From an uncultured Methanomicrobiales archaeon (GTDB lineage Archaea > Halobacteriota > Methanomicrobia > Methanomicrobiales > Methanospirillaceae), in NCBI GenBank assembly GCA_903900025.1, contig CAIULN010000042.1:1-64000 (forward strand): DNA of 64,000 nt, given 5' to 3'. The notes under the pieces are model-generated. The model was given only the letters and a program-made list of their open reading frames with translations, did no database searches and was not told the origin of the DNA. The position numbers were made by a program, and so were the translations under genes. Below are positions 1 through 8,346 of this stretch, in pieces. Within the stretch, counting starts at the first letter, position 1; each line of letters begins with the position of its first letter.

Positions 1-1
1 A

Positions 2-760
2 GTGGATGCCTATGGTCCGGTCGCAGACAACTCCGGCGGCATTGCCGTGATGTCCCACCAGGACAAGGGCGTGCGCGAGATTACCGATACACTGGATGCA
101 GTCGGCAACACCACTGCGGCAATCGGAAAGGGATTTGCAATCGCCGGTGCAGCACTCACGGCACTGGGTCTTTTTGCCGCATACACGCAAGCGGTTCATT
201 TGAATATCGTTGATATGCTCAACCCGGTTGTTTTCGTCGGGGTCCTCCTTGGCGCCATGCTGCCGTTCCTCTTCTGCTCCTTTGCAATGAAGGCTGTCGG
301 TCTTGCGGCGGGCAAGATAGTGCAGGAGGTGCGGCGCCAGTTCAGGGAGATCAAGGGGCTGATGGAGGGGACAGCAGAGCCCGACTATGCCGCATGCATC
401 ACCATTTCCACCGATGCAGCACTGAAGCAGATGGTTATTCCCGGCTGTCTCGCGATCGTTGCACCGCTCCTCATCGGAAAAGTGCTGGGTATCGGTGCCC
501 TTGCCGGGTTCCTTGTCGGATCCATTGCCACGGGATTCCTGCTTGCCGTGATGATGGCAAACGCCGGCGGTGCATGGGACAACGCCAAGAAATACATCGA
601 ACAGGGGCACCTTGGCGGCAAGGGTTCGCCCGCCCACACGGCTGCGGTCACCGGGGACACGGTCGGCGACCCGTTCAAGGATACCGCGGGTCCCTCGCTT
701 AATATCCTGTTAAAACTGATGGCGATCGTGTCGGTGGTCTTTGCCCCGTTACTACTGTAA
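2..760 (+). CDS. hppA: Membrane-bound pyrophosphatase, C-terminal part (gene starts before the window)
   Basis: This is the last 252 residues of an ion-translocating membrane pyrophosphatase, which couples PPi hydrolysis to H+ or Na+ export. The fragment opens with the family motif [12 protein letters not shown], which contributes to the active site, followed by [10 protein letters not shown]. The Ala where K+-independent enzymes have Lys, and Gly three residues later, match the K+-dependent subfamily. Several hydrophobic membrane helices follow and the protein ends in a hydrophobic helix, as is usual. Ion specificity (H+ versus Na+) depends on residues upstream of the window and cannot be judged. 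The family is certain; K+ dependence is inferred from the motif. Confidence 0.95.
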   Translation: MDAYGPVADNSGGIAVMSHQDKGVREITDTLDAVGNTTAAIGKGFAIAGAALTALGLFAAYTQAVHLNIVDMLNPVVFVGVLLGAMLPFLFCSFAMKAVGLAAGKIVQEVRRQFREIKGLMEGTAEPDYAACITISTDAALKQMVIPGCLAIVAPLLIGKVLGIGALAGFLVGSIATGFLLAVMMANAGGAWDNAKKYIEQGHLGGKGSPAHTAAVTGDTVGDPFKDTAGPSLNILLKLMAIVSVVFAPLLL

Positions 761-765
761 CAACA

Positions 766-788
766 TTTTTTTTTGAATTTTTTTTGGG
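766..788 (+). terminator. Poly-T transcription terminator after hppA
   Basis: Two T-runs (8-9 T each) separated by GAA lie directly after the pyrophosphatase stop. This is the usual form of an archaeal intrinsic terminator; no hairpin is needed. Confidence 0.6.
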
Positions 789-914
789 CTTTTCTCTCAT
801 TTCCATCTGTCGTTTTTGTTACCACGGTTCATTCTGGTTATTGAAAATGCACATAACTCCTGCCCCCGTTTTTTTTGATTACGGAGCCGAAATCAGCAAG
901 GTGAAGAAGATCCA

Positions 915-1022
915 TTATGCCCACTCATGCCACGTGTTATACAAATGCATGATCTCATGGATCGTGAACTGCTGGTGGCTGTGTTCCATCATGTACCGGA
1001 AGATGTCATTCTCCGGGATTTC
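915..1022 (-). pseudogene. Possible gene 3'-end remnant in the 761-1132 intergenic stretch
   Basis: Between hppA and mscS lie 370 bases without a complete gene. On the minus strand an open stretch of about 35 codons ends at TAA 915-917 and encodes a protein-like tail (ENDIFRYMMEHSHQQF, then TIHEIMHLYNTWHEWA) rich in aromatic and charged residues. It has no plausible start; a TGA lies close upstream. I do not recognise the family. It fits the pattern of truncated gene ends elsewhere in this window but could be chance. Confidence 0.3.
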
Positions 1023-1132
1023 AGGAAAGACGGATGATTGCAGCGAGGCGCGGGGGGGATGCAATCAACGGTTCCCCGCATTCTTGTTGTCGTGCGCAGG
1101 TATTTTTCTGCCAGCCAGCCCAGTATACAGGT

Positions 1133-1996
1133 ATGAGCGATTCGTCAATCCTCATCGGCACAGTCACTGTCGGGAACATCATCGCATTCATGCTGGTAGC
1201 CCTCGCGGTCATATTCGCCGCGTACCTGATGTACAAAACGGTCAAAGCTATTCTCGCCCGGTACACGACCCGGTCGGTCGCCCGCTGGACTGCACGATTC
1301 GCAGGGTACCTTGTCCTGCTCGCCGGGTTCTACTGGATCGACCTTATTTTCCTTGGGTTTGATATCGAGGCAACGATTGCATCCCTCGGAATTATCAGCA
1401 TTGCGCTCGCGTTCGCCTCGCAGCAGATCATTTCCAGCCTGCTTGCCGGGTTTCTGATCGCGATGAACCGCACGATTGCCCTCGATGACTGGGTGGAGGT
1501 CGGGGGGGATCCCGCCACCGGCCTCTCGCAGGTGAAGGATATGACGTTCACCCGCACCATCCTGAAGGACCGGGACGGCCGGGTCTTCCTGATGCCAAAC
1601 TCCACCCTGCTCTCGTCAAAGATCGTGAACTATTCAAAATCGGGGTTCATCGAGATCCCGCTCAACCTGATCCTCCCGGTCACGATCCCTTTTACCAGGG
1701 TACAGGACACGTGCCTGTCAATCCTGTCGGAGAACCCCGATATTCTCCCAAACAAACAATCCGGGGGTTCGGCGGCAAAACGGGGCATCCGCTCCTCATT
1801 CTTCTTCCAGGGTTACAGCCGGCTCGGGAAGAGAACGGACCTGCTCACACCACGGGTACTCTTTACCGGGATCACAAACCAGGGGAACGCGGTCAGCATC
1901 CGGTTCTGGATCCAGGATGTCGTCAGGCGCGAGGATATCATATCCGATGTGCTTGCGGAAGTCTCAAAGCGGTTGAATCCTGGTACAACTCAGTGA
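1133..1996 (+). CDS. MscS-family small-conductance mechanosensitive channel
   Basis: The 287-residue protein belongs to the MscS family of pressure-release channels that open under membrane tension during osmotic downshift. About three N-terminal membrane helices lead into the pore helix GIISIALAFASQQIISSLLAG, then the beta-domain with GGDP and PNSTLLSSKIVNYS, typical of the family. The ATG at 1133 is chosen over more upstream in-frame starts because it gives a normal MscS N-terminus directly before the first helix. It ends 9 bases before the flavodoxin gene, whose SD overlaps this stop, so the two are probably co-transcribed. Substrate and gating details are inferred from the family. Confidence 0.9.
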   Translation: MSDSSILIGTVTVGNIIAFMLVALAVIFAAYLMYKTVKAILARYTTRSVARWTARFAGYLVLLAGFYWIDLIFLGFDIEATIASLGIISIALAFASQQIISSLLAGFLIAMNRTIALDDWVEVGGDPATGLSQVKDMTFTRTILKDRDGRVFLMPNSTLLSSKIVNYSKSGFIEIPLNLILPVTIPFTRVQDTCLSILSENPDILPNKQSGGSAAKRGIRSSFFFQGYSRLGKRTDLLTPRVLFTGITNQGNAVSIRFWIQDVVRREDIISDVLAEVSKRLNPGTTQ

Positions 1997-2005
1997 GGAA
2001 CATCC

Positions 2006-2509
2006 ATGACTGCACGTATTCTTGTCGCATATGCATCACGGAAAGGGTCAACAGCCGAGATCGCACAGGCTGTCGGAAAGGAACTGGAAACAACCGGCGC
2101 CCGCGTTGATGTCGTGGAGCTGGGGAAGATCTCAACGCTTGCCGGCTACGATGCGGTTGTGGCCGGAGTACCGGTCTACATGGGGAAGGTTGAAAAGGAC
2201 ATTTCGAAATTTGTTGCAAAGCACCGCGACCGTCTTGCCATCATACCGGTTGCCGCATTTGCCGTCGGGATCGCACCGGTAGCCCCCCGGATAGAGTCTG
2301 TCGAAAAGGTACAAGAAGACCTCACAACGGAGTTGCGCCCTATAAAACCGGTCGCATTGACGGTCTTTGCCGGCAAGCTCGACCCTGAAAAGATGTCCTT
2401 TATCGAGCGAAAAATGACCGGGCTGATGAACGTCACGACCGGGGATTTCCGCAACTGGAACGCGATTGCTGCGTGGGCGAGGGAACTGCCGGGGAAGCTG
2501 AAGGTATAA
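2006..2509 (+). CDS. Flavodoxin-domain protein (HemG/protoporphyrinogen-oxidase-like flavodoxin)
   Basis: This 167-residue flavodoxin-fold protein has the N-terminal phosphate-binding loop YASRKGSTAEIA for FMN and the second loop GVPVYMGKVEKD typical of the flavodoxin_5/HemG-like group. It probably carries electrons or reduces small molecules; its actual partner is unknown. GAGGA at about 1993-1997 overlaps the mscS stop and serves as SD, suggesting translational coupling. The C-terminal motif N-x-I-x-A-W-x-x-E-L-P-G-K is also found in a truncated remnant at 9430-9502. The family call is firm; assigning protoporphyrinogen oxidation would be over-reading. Confidence 0.85.
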   Translation: MTARILVAYASRKGSTAEIAQAVGKELETTGARVDVVELGKISTLAGYDAVVAGVPVYMGKVEKDISKFVAKHRDRLAIIPVAAFAVGIAPVAPRIESVEKVQEDLTTELRPIKPVALTVFAGKLDPEKMSFIERKMTGLMNVTTGDFRNWNAIAAWARELPGKLKV

Positions 2510-2673
2510 ACGGGCCATTACAGTTCGTCCGGCATCATGCGCGTAACGGGCGGCTCATATCACAAGGGCGTTGACAGCGTAGGAGGAATTTCGGCGGACG
2601 GGAATGGGGTGGGGATGACGTGAAGATTGGGGCTGGCGTCGCCCGGTATTCATTCACATGGCCCCTTCTTCCT

Positions 2674-3507
2674 TCATTCGCAAACAGGTACCAGTTTGCC
2701 TTTTAATTTCGCTTCGAGGTCAAGCCTCATCAGTTCCACGACGTTGTTTACCATCCCTTTTGTCTTGGTGATCACGAGCTCGTCATGCATGAGGAATTCC
2801 GTATCCGTTATGGTGTTAAACTGCGCCCCGTGCGTCCGGTAGGAGATGCCAAACGGCGCCAGCAGGTACCCCATCTGCTGGAAGTACAGGTAGATGTCCA
2901 TGGCAGTCTTTGTCGCACCGTCCTCATGGCCGGAGACCATGACCCCCACCACCTTGCCTTCCGTTAGCCCCGGCTTCTTTAACAGGTAGAGGTTCTGGAT
3001 GCAGTTCAGCCGGTCGAGGAAATCCTTGAGCCGCGCTGACATGTTGTTCCAGTTGATCGGAGATGCGACGATGACCGCTTTTGACGCGATGACCATCTCA
3101 TGGAACGCGGGCATGTCATCGAGCTGATCCCGGCACGGATATTTGCAGGCATTATCCCTCATGCTGTAGCAGCACCAGCAATGGTTGATGGAAAACTCAT
3201 TCAGGTTATAGCGCCGGTAGCTCACGCCCTTTGCCTTGAGCTCCTCCTCTGTGAGGTCCGCCATGTATCCCGTATTGTTCGCCCGGTGGCTGCTACCGTT
3301 GATCAGGAGCACATCAAACCGTTCACCATCGTACCTGAGCTTCGTCTTCTCCGTAATCTCCGTAAACTCCCGTCCGGTGCCAGCGCACTGCGGGCATTCC
3401 GTCAGCGGGTTCTCACCTCTTGAGGTGAACCCGCATACATTGCACTTCCAGGCCTTACTTCGCCGGGCGCTGCTCAGTTTCACTTCCTCTGGTGCAGTAA
3501 TAGGCAT
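2674..3507 (-). CDS. Rubredoxin-like domain fused to an iron-sulfur flavoprotein (NADPH-dependent FMN reductase family)
   Basis: The 277-residue protein starts with a rubredoxin/rubrerythrin-type metal site (CNVCGF, then CPQC, about residues 22-43), then an FMN-reductase/flavodoxin fold (LLINGSSHRANNTGYM as FMN loop, ASPINWNNMSARLKDFLDR). Between them a Cys-rich stretch, HCWCCYSMRDNACKYPC, resembles the Fe-S ligands of archaeal iron-sulfur flavoproteins. A redox role, perhaps oxygen or peroxide detoxification, is inferred from these cofactors. The ATG at 3507 has GAGGAGG nine bases upstream and lies inside the end of the DUF2769 gene (53-base overlap), implying translational coupling. Confidence 0.85.
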   Translation of the reverse strand: MPITAPEEVKLSSARRSKAWKCNVCGFTSRGENPLTECPQCAGTGREFTEITEKTKLRYDGERFDVLLINGSSHRANNTGYMADLTEEELKAKGVSYRRYNLNEFSINHCWCCYSMRDNACKYPCRDQLDDMPAFHEMVIASKAVIVASPINWNNMSARLKDFLDRLNCIQNLYLLKKPGLTEGKVVGVMVSGHEDGATKTAMDIYLYFQQMGYLLAPFGISYRTHGAQFNTITDTEFLMHDELVITKTKGMVNNVVELMRLDLEAKLKGKLVPVCE

Positions 3508-3685
3508 GCTGGAACCCCTCCTCGTCAAGCACCGGGCATCCCGGGCAGAGACACCCCTGTTCCTCTTGTATGCAGATACTCTTTCCGCTGACCGCAAGAC
3601 AATAGGCGATCTCTTCGTTGCAGTGCACGTAGCTCGGGCACATTCTGCAGATACAGAGCCCGATTCCTTTTTCCTTATCCGTGAT
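3455..3685 (-). CDS. DUF2769 Cys-rich small protein, apparently starting at a non-AUG codon
   Basis: The conserved part includes GKSICIQEEQGCLCPGCPV and a YYCTRG end typical of DUF2769, a methanogen family of likely metal-binding proteins of unknown function. The first ATG (3643) would cut off LCICRMCPS, which matches the family's first Cys motif. Reading upstream in frame reaches ATC at 3685, five bases after a strong AGGAGG (3691-3696); a stop lies directly before it. No ATG, GTG or TTG is available, so initiation at AUC, or a sequence change at the start codon, is likely. It overlaps the downstream flavoprotein start by 53 bases. Confidence 0.7.
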   Translation of the reverse strand: MTDKEKGIGLCICRMCPSYVHCNEEIAYCLAVSGKSICIQEEQGCLCPGCPVLDEEGFQHAYYCTRGSETEQRPAK

Positions 3686-4019
3686 CTATCCCTCCTGACA
3701 TTTCAACCTGCGTTGATTTCACAACTACTTATACTGTTAACCTCCCCTGAAAACCGTGAATCGTGCATGTAACAGTTCCCCGCTGATGCAAACCTGAGGA
3801 GAGTGCAGTGGTAATCCACAGATTCTCACAATTCTCACCATGAAAACAGGAAATACTTTTGTGTACAAAAAATTTTTGTTGACCGGGGGGAGAGCAGAAC
3901 CATCCTAGCGCAGGACAGCGATCATTGCTTGCCCGCAGTTCCCCTGCCAGGGATGGTTCGATCGAAGCGCTCTTCACCTTCAACAAATAACCACTCCACG
4001 TAGAGGCAGGATTTCCGGT
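3686..4019. promoter_or_regulatory. Divergent intergenic region before DUF2769 and the Mg2+ ATPase
   Basis: These 334 bases separate divergent genes. A TATA-like AGTATAAG near 3728-3735 on the minus strand suits the DUF2769 start. On the plus side, a near-palindrome ACAAAAAATTTTTGT lies about 160 bases before the ATPase, so a long 5' leader or operator is possible. No known Mg2+ riboswitch could be recognised by eye. Confidence 0.35.
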
Positions 4020-6620
4020 ATGCCAATTCACATGACACACGTCGTGCATGAAAAAAACCCAGAGCCGGACAAGCAGTTCCACACACTTCCGGAGATCGAG
4101 CTCTTTACAGCCCTCGGTACAACCGCACAGGGACTGACGTCAGAAGAGGCAACAGCCCGCAAAGAGCTCTATGGGCGCAATGACATCTCCCATATCAGGA
4201 AACGACCGGCCATCATCCGGTTCCTGGAGCATTTTAAGAACCTGTTGATCATCATCCTGCTCATCGCTGCGGCAATATCAGTGTTTGTCGGTGAATTCAC
4301 CAATGCAACGATAATTTTTATTATTGTCATTGTCAGCGTTACGCTGGATTTTTTCCAGGAATACAAGGCAGAAAATGCAGCAGACCTCTTGAAACAGAAA
4401 CTTATTTCGAAAGCAGCAGTGTTCAGGGACGGGAAGCGGGTTGAGCTGCCCATCACCGAAATGGTCCCGGGTGACCTGATCTTCCTTGCTGCCGGGGATA
4501 TTGTTCCCGCTGATGCCCGCGTGCTGGCTGAACGGGATTTTTATATCAACCAGTCTGCCCTTACGGGTGAGCCGTTCCCGGTTGCAAAGACTGCCGGTAT
4601 TGAAGATCCCGATACACCGCTGACAGAGGCGGGCAACTATATCTTCCTTGGCACATCGGTCGTCAGCGGCACTGCAACGGCGGTCATCACACGGACAGGG
4701 ATGTCGACCGAGTTTGGCAGGGTAGCAAAAACCTTAATCGAACGCCCCCCGGAAACGGAGTTCGAACGGGGCTTAAAACAATTCAGTTACCTGATGTCAA
4801 AATTTGTCTTCTTCCTTGTCATCTTCGTATTCTTCATCAATGCGCTATTCCGGCACGGCGTCCTTGAATCGCTCCTCTTCTCGGTTGCGCTTGCCGTGGG
4901 CATGACGCCAGAACTGCTCCCGATGATCCTCTCCTTGAACCTGTCCAAGGGTTCGATAGCAATGTCACAGAAGGGTGCGATCGTCAAGCACCCGGAATCG
5001 ATCCAGAATTTCGGAAGCATGGATGTGCTCTGTACCGATAAGACCGGTACCCTCACAAAGAACCAGATCGCACTCGTGCGGCACCTGGACACGGAAGGAA
5101 ACGACAGCGAGAATGTCCTGCTGTACTCGTACATTAACAGTTACTTCGACACGGGCCTCAAAAGCCCCTTAGACGAGGCAATTCTCAAATTCCGTCATAT
5201 CGATATCGATGCCTACCGGAAGATCGATGAGATCCCCTTCGATTTCCTGCGCAAACGGGTCTCTGTGATCGTCTCCGGGGAATCCGACTGCATCCTGGTG
5301 TCAAAAGGCGCGCCGGAGGAGATCCTTCGCGTCTGTTCGTCTGTTGAACGCAGGGGTGTTGTCGAACCGCTCACTGAAGCCGGAAAGGAGCAGATCAACA
5401 CCATCTACCAGTCCCAGAGTGCGGCAGGGTTCAGGACGCTTGCAGTCTGTTACCGTTCCGTGCCCGATGGCCAGCCACGGTTTTTTGCCACCGATGAAAA
5501 AGGGATGATCCTTGTCGGCTTTGTTACATTCATCGATCCGCCCAAGGAGAGCGCCCGCGACTCAGTCCAGCTGCTGGCCCGGTCCGGGATCGAACTGAAG
5601 ATCCTGACCGGTGATAACGAGCTGGTAGCCAAAAAGACCTGTGAACTGATCTGGCTTCCGGTCAAAGGTGTCCTGACGGGCGCCGAAATTGAACATCTGG
5701 ACCAGGAAACCCTCTCACGCGTCGTCGAAAACGTGACGATCTTCTCCCGTATGACACCGGTGCAGAAGAACCGGGTCATGATCGCCCTGAAACGGAACGG
5801 CCATGTAGTCGGCTTCATGGGCGATGGCATCAACGATGCCCCTTCCATCCGTGAAGCGGATGTCGGCATATCGGTTGAAAACGCCGTGGATATTGCAAAG
5901 GAATCTGCCGATATCATCCTGTTGAAAAATGACCTGCGGGTTCTCAATGACGGCGTGCTTGAAGGCAGGAAGACCTTCGGGAACACCATGAAGTATATCC
6001 TGATGGGGACGAGCTCCAATTTCGGGAACATGTTTTCCGTGGCCGGCGCATCGCTCTTCCTCCGGTTCCTCCCGATGCTCCCCATCCAGATCCTGCTCAA
6101 CAACCTTCTCTACGATGTGTCTGAATCCACCATCCCGACCGATAATGTTGATGCGTCCTATATCAGCACACCGAAGAAATGGGACATTGAATTCATCAAG
6201 AAATTCATCATGGTATTTGGCCCGATCAGTTCGATCTTCGATTTCATCACGTTTTTTGTCCTGCTGTTCATCTTTAATGCCGATGCAGCGCTCTTCCAGA
6301 CCGCATGGTTCATCGAGTCAATCTGCACCCAGACGCTGGTGATTTTTGTGATCAGGACACGGGTCGTCCCGTTCTATAAAAGCAGACCGAGCATCCCCCT
6401 GATGATAAGCACGCTCCTGATTGTCGCGATTGCATGCATCCTGCCGTTCACGGTGATCGGCAGCATATTTTCGTTTGTCCCACCGCCGGTCTCGTTCTTT
6501 GTTGTGCTGGCCGGGCTTGTTGCCGGGTATCTGATCATGGTCGAGCTGGTGAAACGGTGGTTCTACCGGAAATATTCTTCATTTATTGAGCGGAAAACGG
6601 TGAAGATTGCGAGCCCGTGA
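4020..6620 (+). CDS. mgtA: Mg2+-importing P-type ATPase (P3B, MgtA/MgtB-like)
   Basis: The 866-residue protein is a P-type ATPase of the magnesium-import group, which brings Mg2+ into the cell at the expense of ATP. It has an N-terminal cation-ATPase domain, actuator motif TGEPFPV (Pro where most have Ser after TGE), phosphorylation site DKTGTLTKNQ near residue 340, nucleotide-domain KGAPEEIL, hinge TGDNE and GDGINDAPS, and about ten membrane helices with four or so after the hinge. Length is slightly short for MgtA (about 900). A second Met four codons in is an alternative start. The call rests on overall similarity to MgtA rather than on tested substrate. Confidence 0.9.
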   Translation: MPIHMTHVVHEKNPEPDKQFHTLPEIELFTALGTTAQGLTSEEATARKELYGRNDISHIRKRPAIIRFLEHFKNLLIIILLIAAAISVFVGEFTNATIIFIIVIVSVTLDFFQEYKAENAADLLKQKLISKAAVFRDGKRVELPITEMVPGDLIFLAAGDIVPADARVLAERDFYINQSALTGEPFPVAKTAGIEDPDTPLTEAGNYIFLGTSVVSGTATAVITRTGMSTEFGRVAKTLIERPPETEFERGLKQFSYLMSKFVFFLVIFVFFINALFRHGVLESLLFSVALAVGMTPELLPMILSLNLSKGSIAMSQKGAIVKHPESIQNFGSMDVLCTDKTGTLTKNQIALVRHLDTEGNDSENVLLYSYINSYFDTGLKSPLDEAILKFRHIDIDAYRKIDEIPFDFLRKRVSVIVSGESDCILVSKGAPEEILRVCSSVERRGVVEPLTEAGKEQINTIYQSQSAAGFRTLAVCYRSVPDGQPRFFATDEKGMILVGFVTFIDPPKESARDSVQLLARSGIELKILTGDNELVAKKTCELIWLPVKGVLTGAEIEHLDQETLSRVVENVTIFSRMTPVQKNRVMIALKRNGHVVGFMGDGINDAPSIREADVGISVENAVDIAKESADIILLKNDLRVLNDGVLEGRKTFGNTMKYILMGTSSNFGNMFSVAGASLFLRFLPMLPIQILLNNLLYDVSESTIPTDNVDASYISTPKKWDIEFIKKFIMVFGPISSIFDFITFFVLLFIFNADAALFQTAWFIESICTQTLVIFVIRTRVVPFYKSRPSIPLMISTLLIVAIACILPFTVIGSIFSFVPPPVSFFVVLAGLVAGYLIMVELVKRWFYRKYSSFIERKTVKIASP

Positions 6621-6686
6621 TGCTTGGTTGGCCAAAGGAATAAATCCCGTGCTGGTAGAATGACACTACCGATATACGGTGATTTC

Positions 6687-7253
6687 ATGACAACCACGAC
6701 CCTTTTCATCTGTATGCTTGTTGTCACTTCGGCACTACTCATATCCGGGTGTGTGCAGCAGCAACAGCCAGCGTAGCCACCTCAAACGGTGCAACAGTCT
6801 CCGCAGGCAACAGCGGTGCCAGCGGCTGATGCGGTAAAAGTTTCAGATACATCTTCAGGAAAGACCCTTGGGGATTCGAAGGGCATGACCCTGTACTATT
6901 TTTCAAATAACGTTCCCGGCTCGAGGAAAAGCTCCTGCAGTAAACAGTGCCCCGTGGCATGGCCGGTCTTTTCCGGTGATGTTATCGCTGTATCAGCCCC
7001 GCTTGCCTCATCAGACTTTTCATCCTTCACCCGGACGGATGGTATCAAACAGGCAACCTACAGAGGACGGCCACTCTATTACTTTAATGCCGACACAAAG
7101 CCCGGCGACACCAAAGGGCAGGGCGTCAATAATGTATGGTTTATCGCAAACATTTCCGGCACGGTCCCGGCAGTTACAATTCCTGCAACGACGGTACCGA
7201 CGACGCAATCCATAACAACCGCACCGACTTCCCGGGGAGGCTATGGCTACTAG
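6687..7253 (+). pseudogene. PF03640-type secreted-repeat lipoprotein interrupted by an in-frame TAG
   Basis: Reading from ATG 6687, residues 1-22 form a lipoprotein signal with lipobox LLISGC, followed by a Gln/Pro-rich linker. Codon 30 (6774-6776) is TAG; beyond it the same frame continues for 159 codons through two copies of the secreted repeat seen in COG4315/PF03640 proteins ([10 protein letters not shown]..., then [10 protein letters not shown]). A Gln codon (CAG) would fit the linker, so one C-to-T change explains the stop. The downstream part has no signal peptide of its own. It is therefore a recent pseudogene, a read-through gene or a sequencing error; function of the family is unknown. 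Confidence 0.75.
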
Positions 7254-7344
7254 CCATACATCATCGCTTCCTTTTTTTAAGACGCCCAAGAGAATGGCCA
7301 AAAAAGCTGGTTCTCTTTACAGGAAATACGAAGGGTTATTGCAC

Positions 7345-8046
7345 TCAGTCATGAATGTGGCTGCCATCACAGAACGGCTTGTTCTTTGATTTGCCGCACC
7401 GGCACAGGGTGACCCGGTTGCGGATTTCATACATATGACCATCGGCAGACTCAACCGGGATGCCGCCCCTCACCCAGAGGGGGCCGTGCTCATCCCGTGC
7501 AGGGTATTCAATCACGACAATGGATGGTTCAAGTGCCGGCTCGATTGCCTTTCCGGTCTTTTTATCCCAGACGACCAGACGACCGGAGGGGCAGTTGGCC
7601 GCTTCTTCAATCGCAATTGCCCGGGCTTTTTTGTTGTCTGACTGCCGGACAAGGTTCCATATCCCGCCAGCCCGCATGCAGAAACGGGCATGGACACACA
7701 TGCCTTCTGCATCCGTCAGGGAAAAGGTGGGTCCGTTGATCCTGTCCGCAAACGATAGATAGGGTTCATCGGCAGCTGTTTCGGTACCCTCAAAGCGGAT
7801 CCTCTGGTGCGTTCCGTCACAGAACGGTTTGTTGCCTGAGTGCCCGCACCGGCAGAGGGCATACTGTTCCCTGAGCGGGTAGTGCTCGGCGTCGCGCCAC
7901 GCACTGCAATATCCTTCAGCATCATTGAGGATCTCTTTTTTGATCAGGGGGATGCTGCCGGAGACCAGATAGGGGCCGTTTTTACTTACCCTGATCTTCC
8001 TGTCATTGGCTGGCGATGCGGGGATTGTTTCTTTTTTTCCTGCCAT
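7345..8046 (-). CDS. Double CDGSH iron-sulfur domain protein
   Basis: This 233-residue soluble protein has two CDGSH 2Fe-2S sites, CRCGHSGNKPFCDGTH (about residues 65-80) and CRCGKSKNKPFCDGSH at the C-terminus, each with the three Cys and one His that ligate the cluster. The middle carries a Cys-containing segment (CVHARFCMRAGGIWN ... CPSGRLVVWD), the Fer4_19-like region often found with CDGSH repeats. Such proteins are thought to transfer clusters or electrons; the partner is unknown. It stands alone, with its own upstream region. Confidence 0.9.
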   Translation of the reverse strand: MAGKKETIPASPANDRKIRVSKNGPYLVSGSIPLIKKEILNDAEGYCSAWRDAEHYPLREQYALCRCGHSGNKPFCDGTHQRIRFEGTETAADEPYLSFADRINGPTFSLTDAEGMCVHARFCMRAGGIWNLVRQSDNKKARAIAIEEAANCPSGRLVVWDKKTGKAIEPALEPSIVVIEYPARDEHGPLWVRGGIPVESADGHMYEIRNRVTLCRCGKSKNKPFCDGSHIHD

Positions 8047-8346
8047 GGTTCAGTCATTCTCCTTTTCAAATGGGCATGTCTTCTTTTTAAAACCCCCCGT
8101 TATCTCTTCAATATCCGATGCTGCGTATCAAAAAAGGGCATCGCGGCGGTGACTGATCTGTGGGTGATGGGGTGGGCGTTGAGCGGGTTATGCGGAACAG
8201 GGCTGAAGCAAATGCTGTGAGAGAACAGGGTGGTGGGGAGTTGGAGATGTGAGACATGTATGGCAGTGACGAAGGGTCTTTGTGGTTGATTATCGGCAGA
8301 ATTCGAACCGCATCCTCCAGTTTTTACCGTTGGGAGAAAGGATTAC
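8047..8346. other. 300-base stretch with no supported gene
   Basis: The stretch lies between the start of the CDGSH gene and the end of the broken channel gene. It holds the CDGSH promoter region and G-rich sequence on the plus strand. A tRNA T-arm-like GGTTCGAAT on the minus strand near 8300 was not supported as a tRNA. Confidence 0.5.

Noticed and set aside
784-1362. A 192-codon plus-strand frame after hppA
   Set aside because: It overlaps the start of mscS in another frame and has no protein-like features.
6774-6776. Pyrrolysine coded by the in-frame TAG
   Set aside because: The codon is in a Gln/Pro linker of a secreted lipoprotein, not in a methylamine methyltransferase, and no pyl genes are in the window. 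A CAG-to-TAG change is simpler.
8280-8330. tRNA remnant
   Set aside because: The minus strand has GGTTCGAAT, but the T-stem does not pair well and no anticodon arm or acceptor stem is found.
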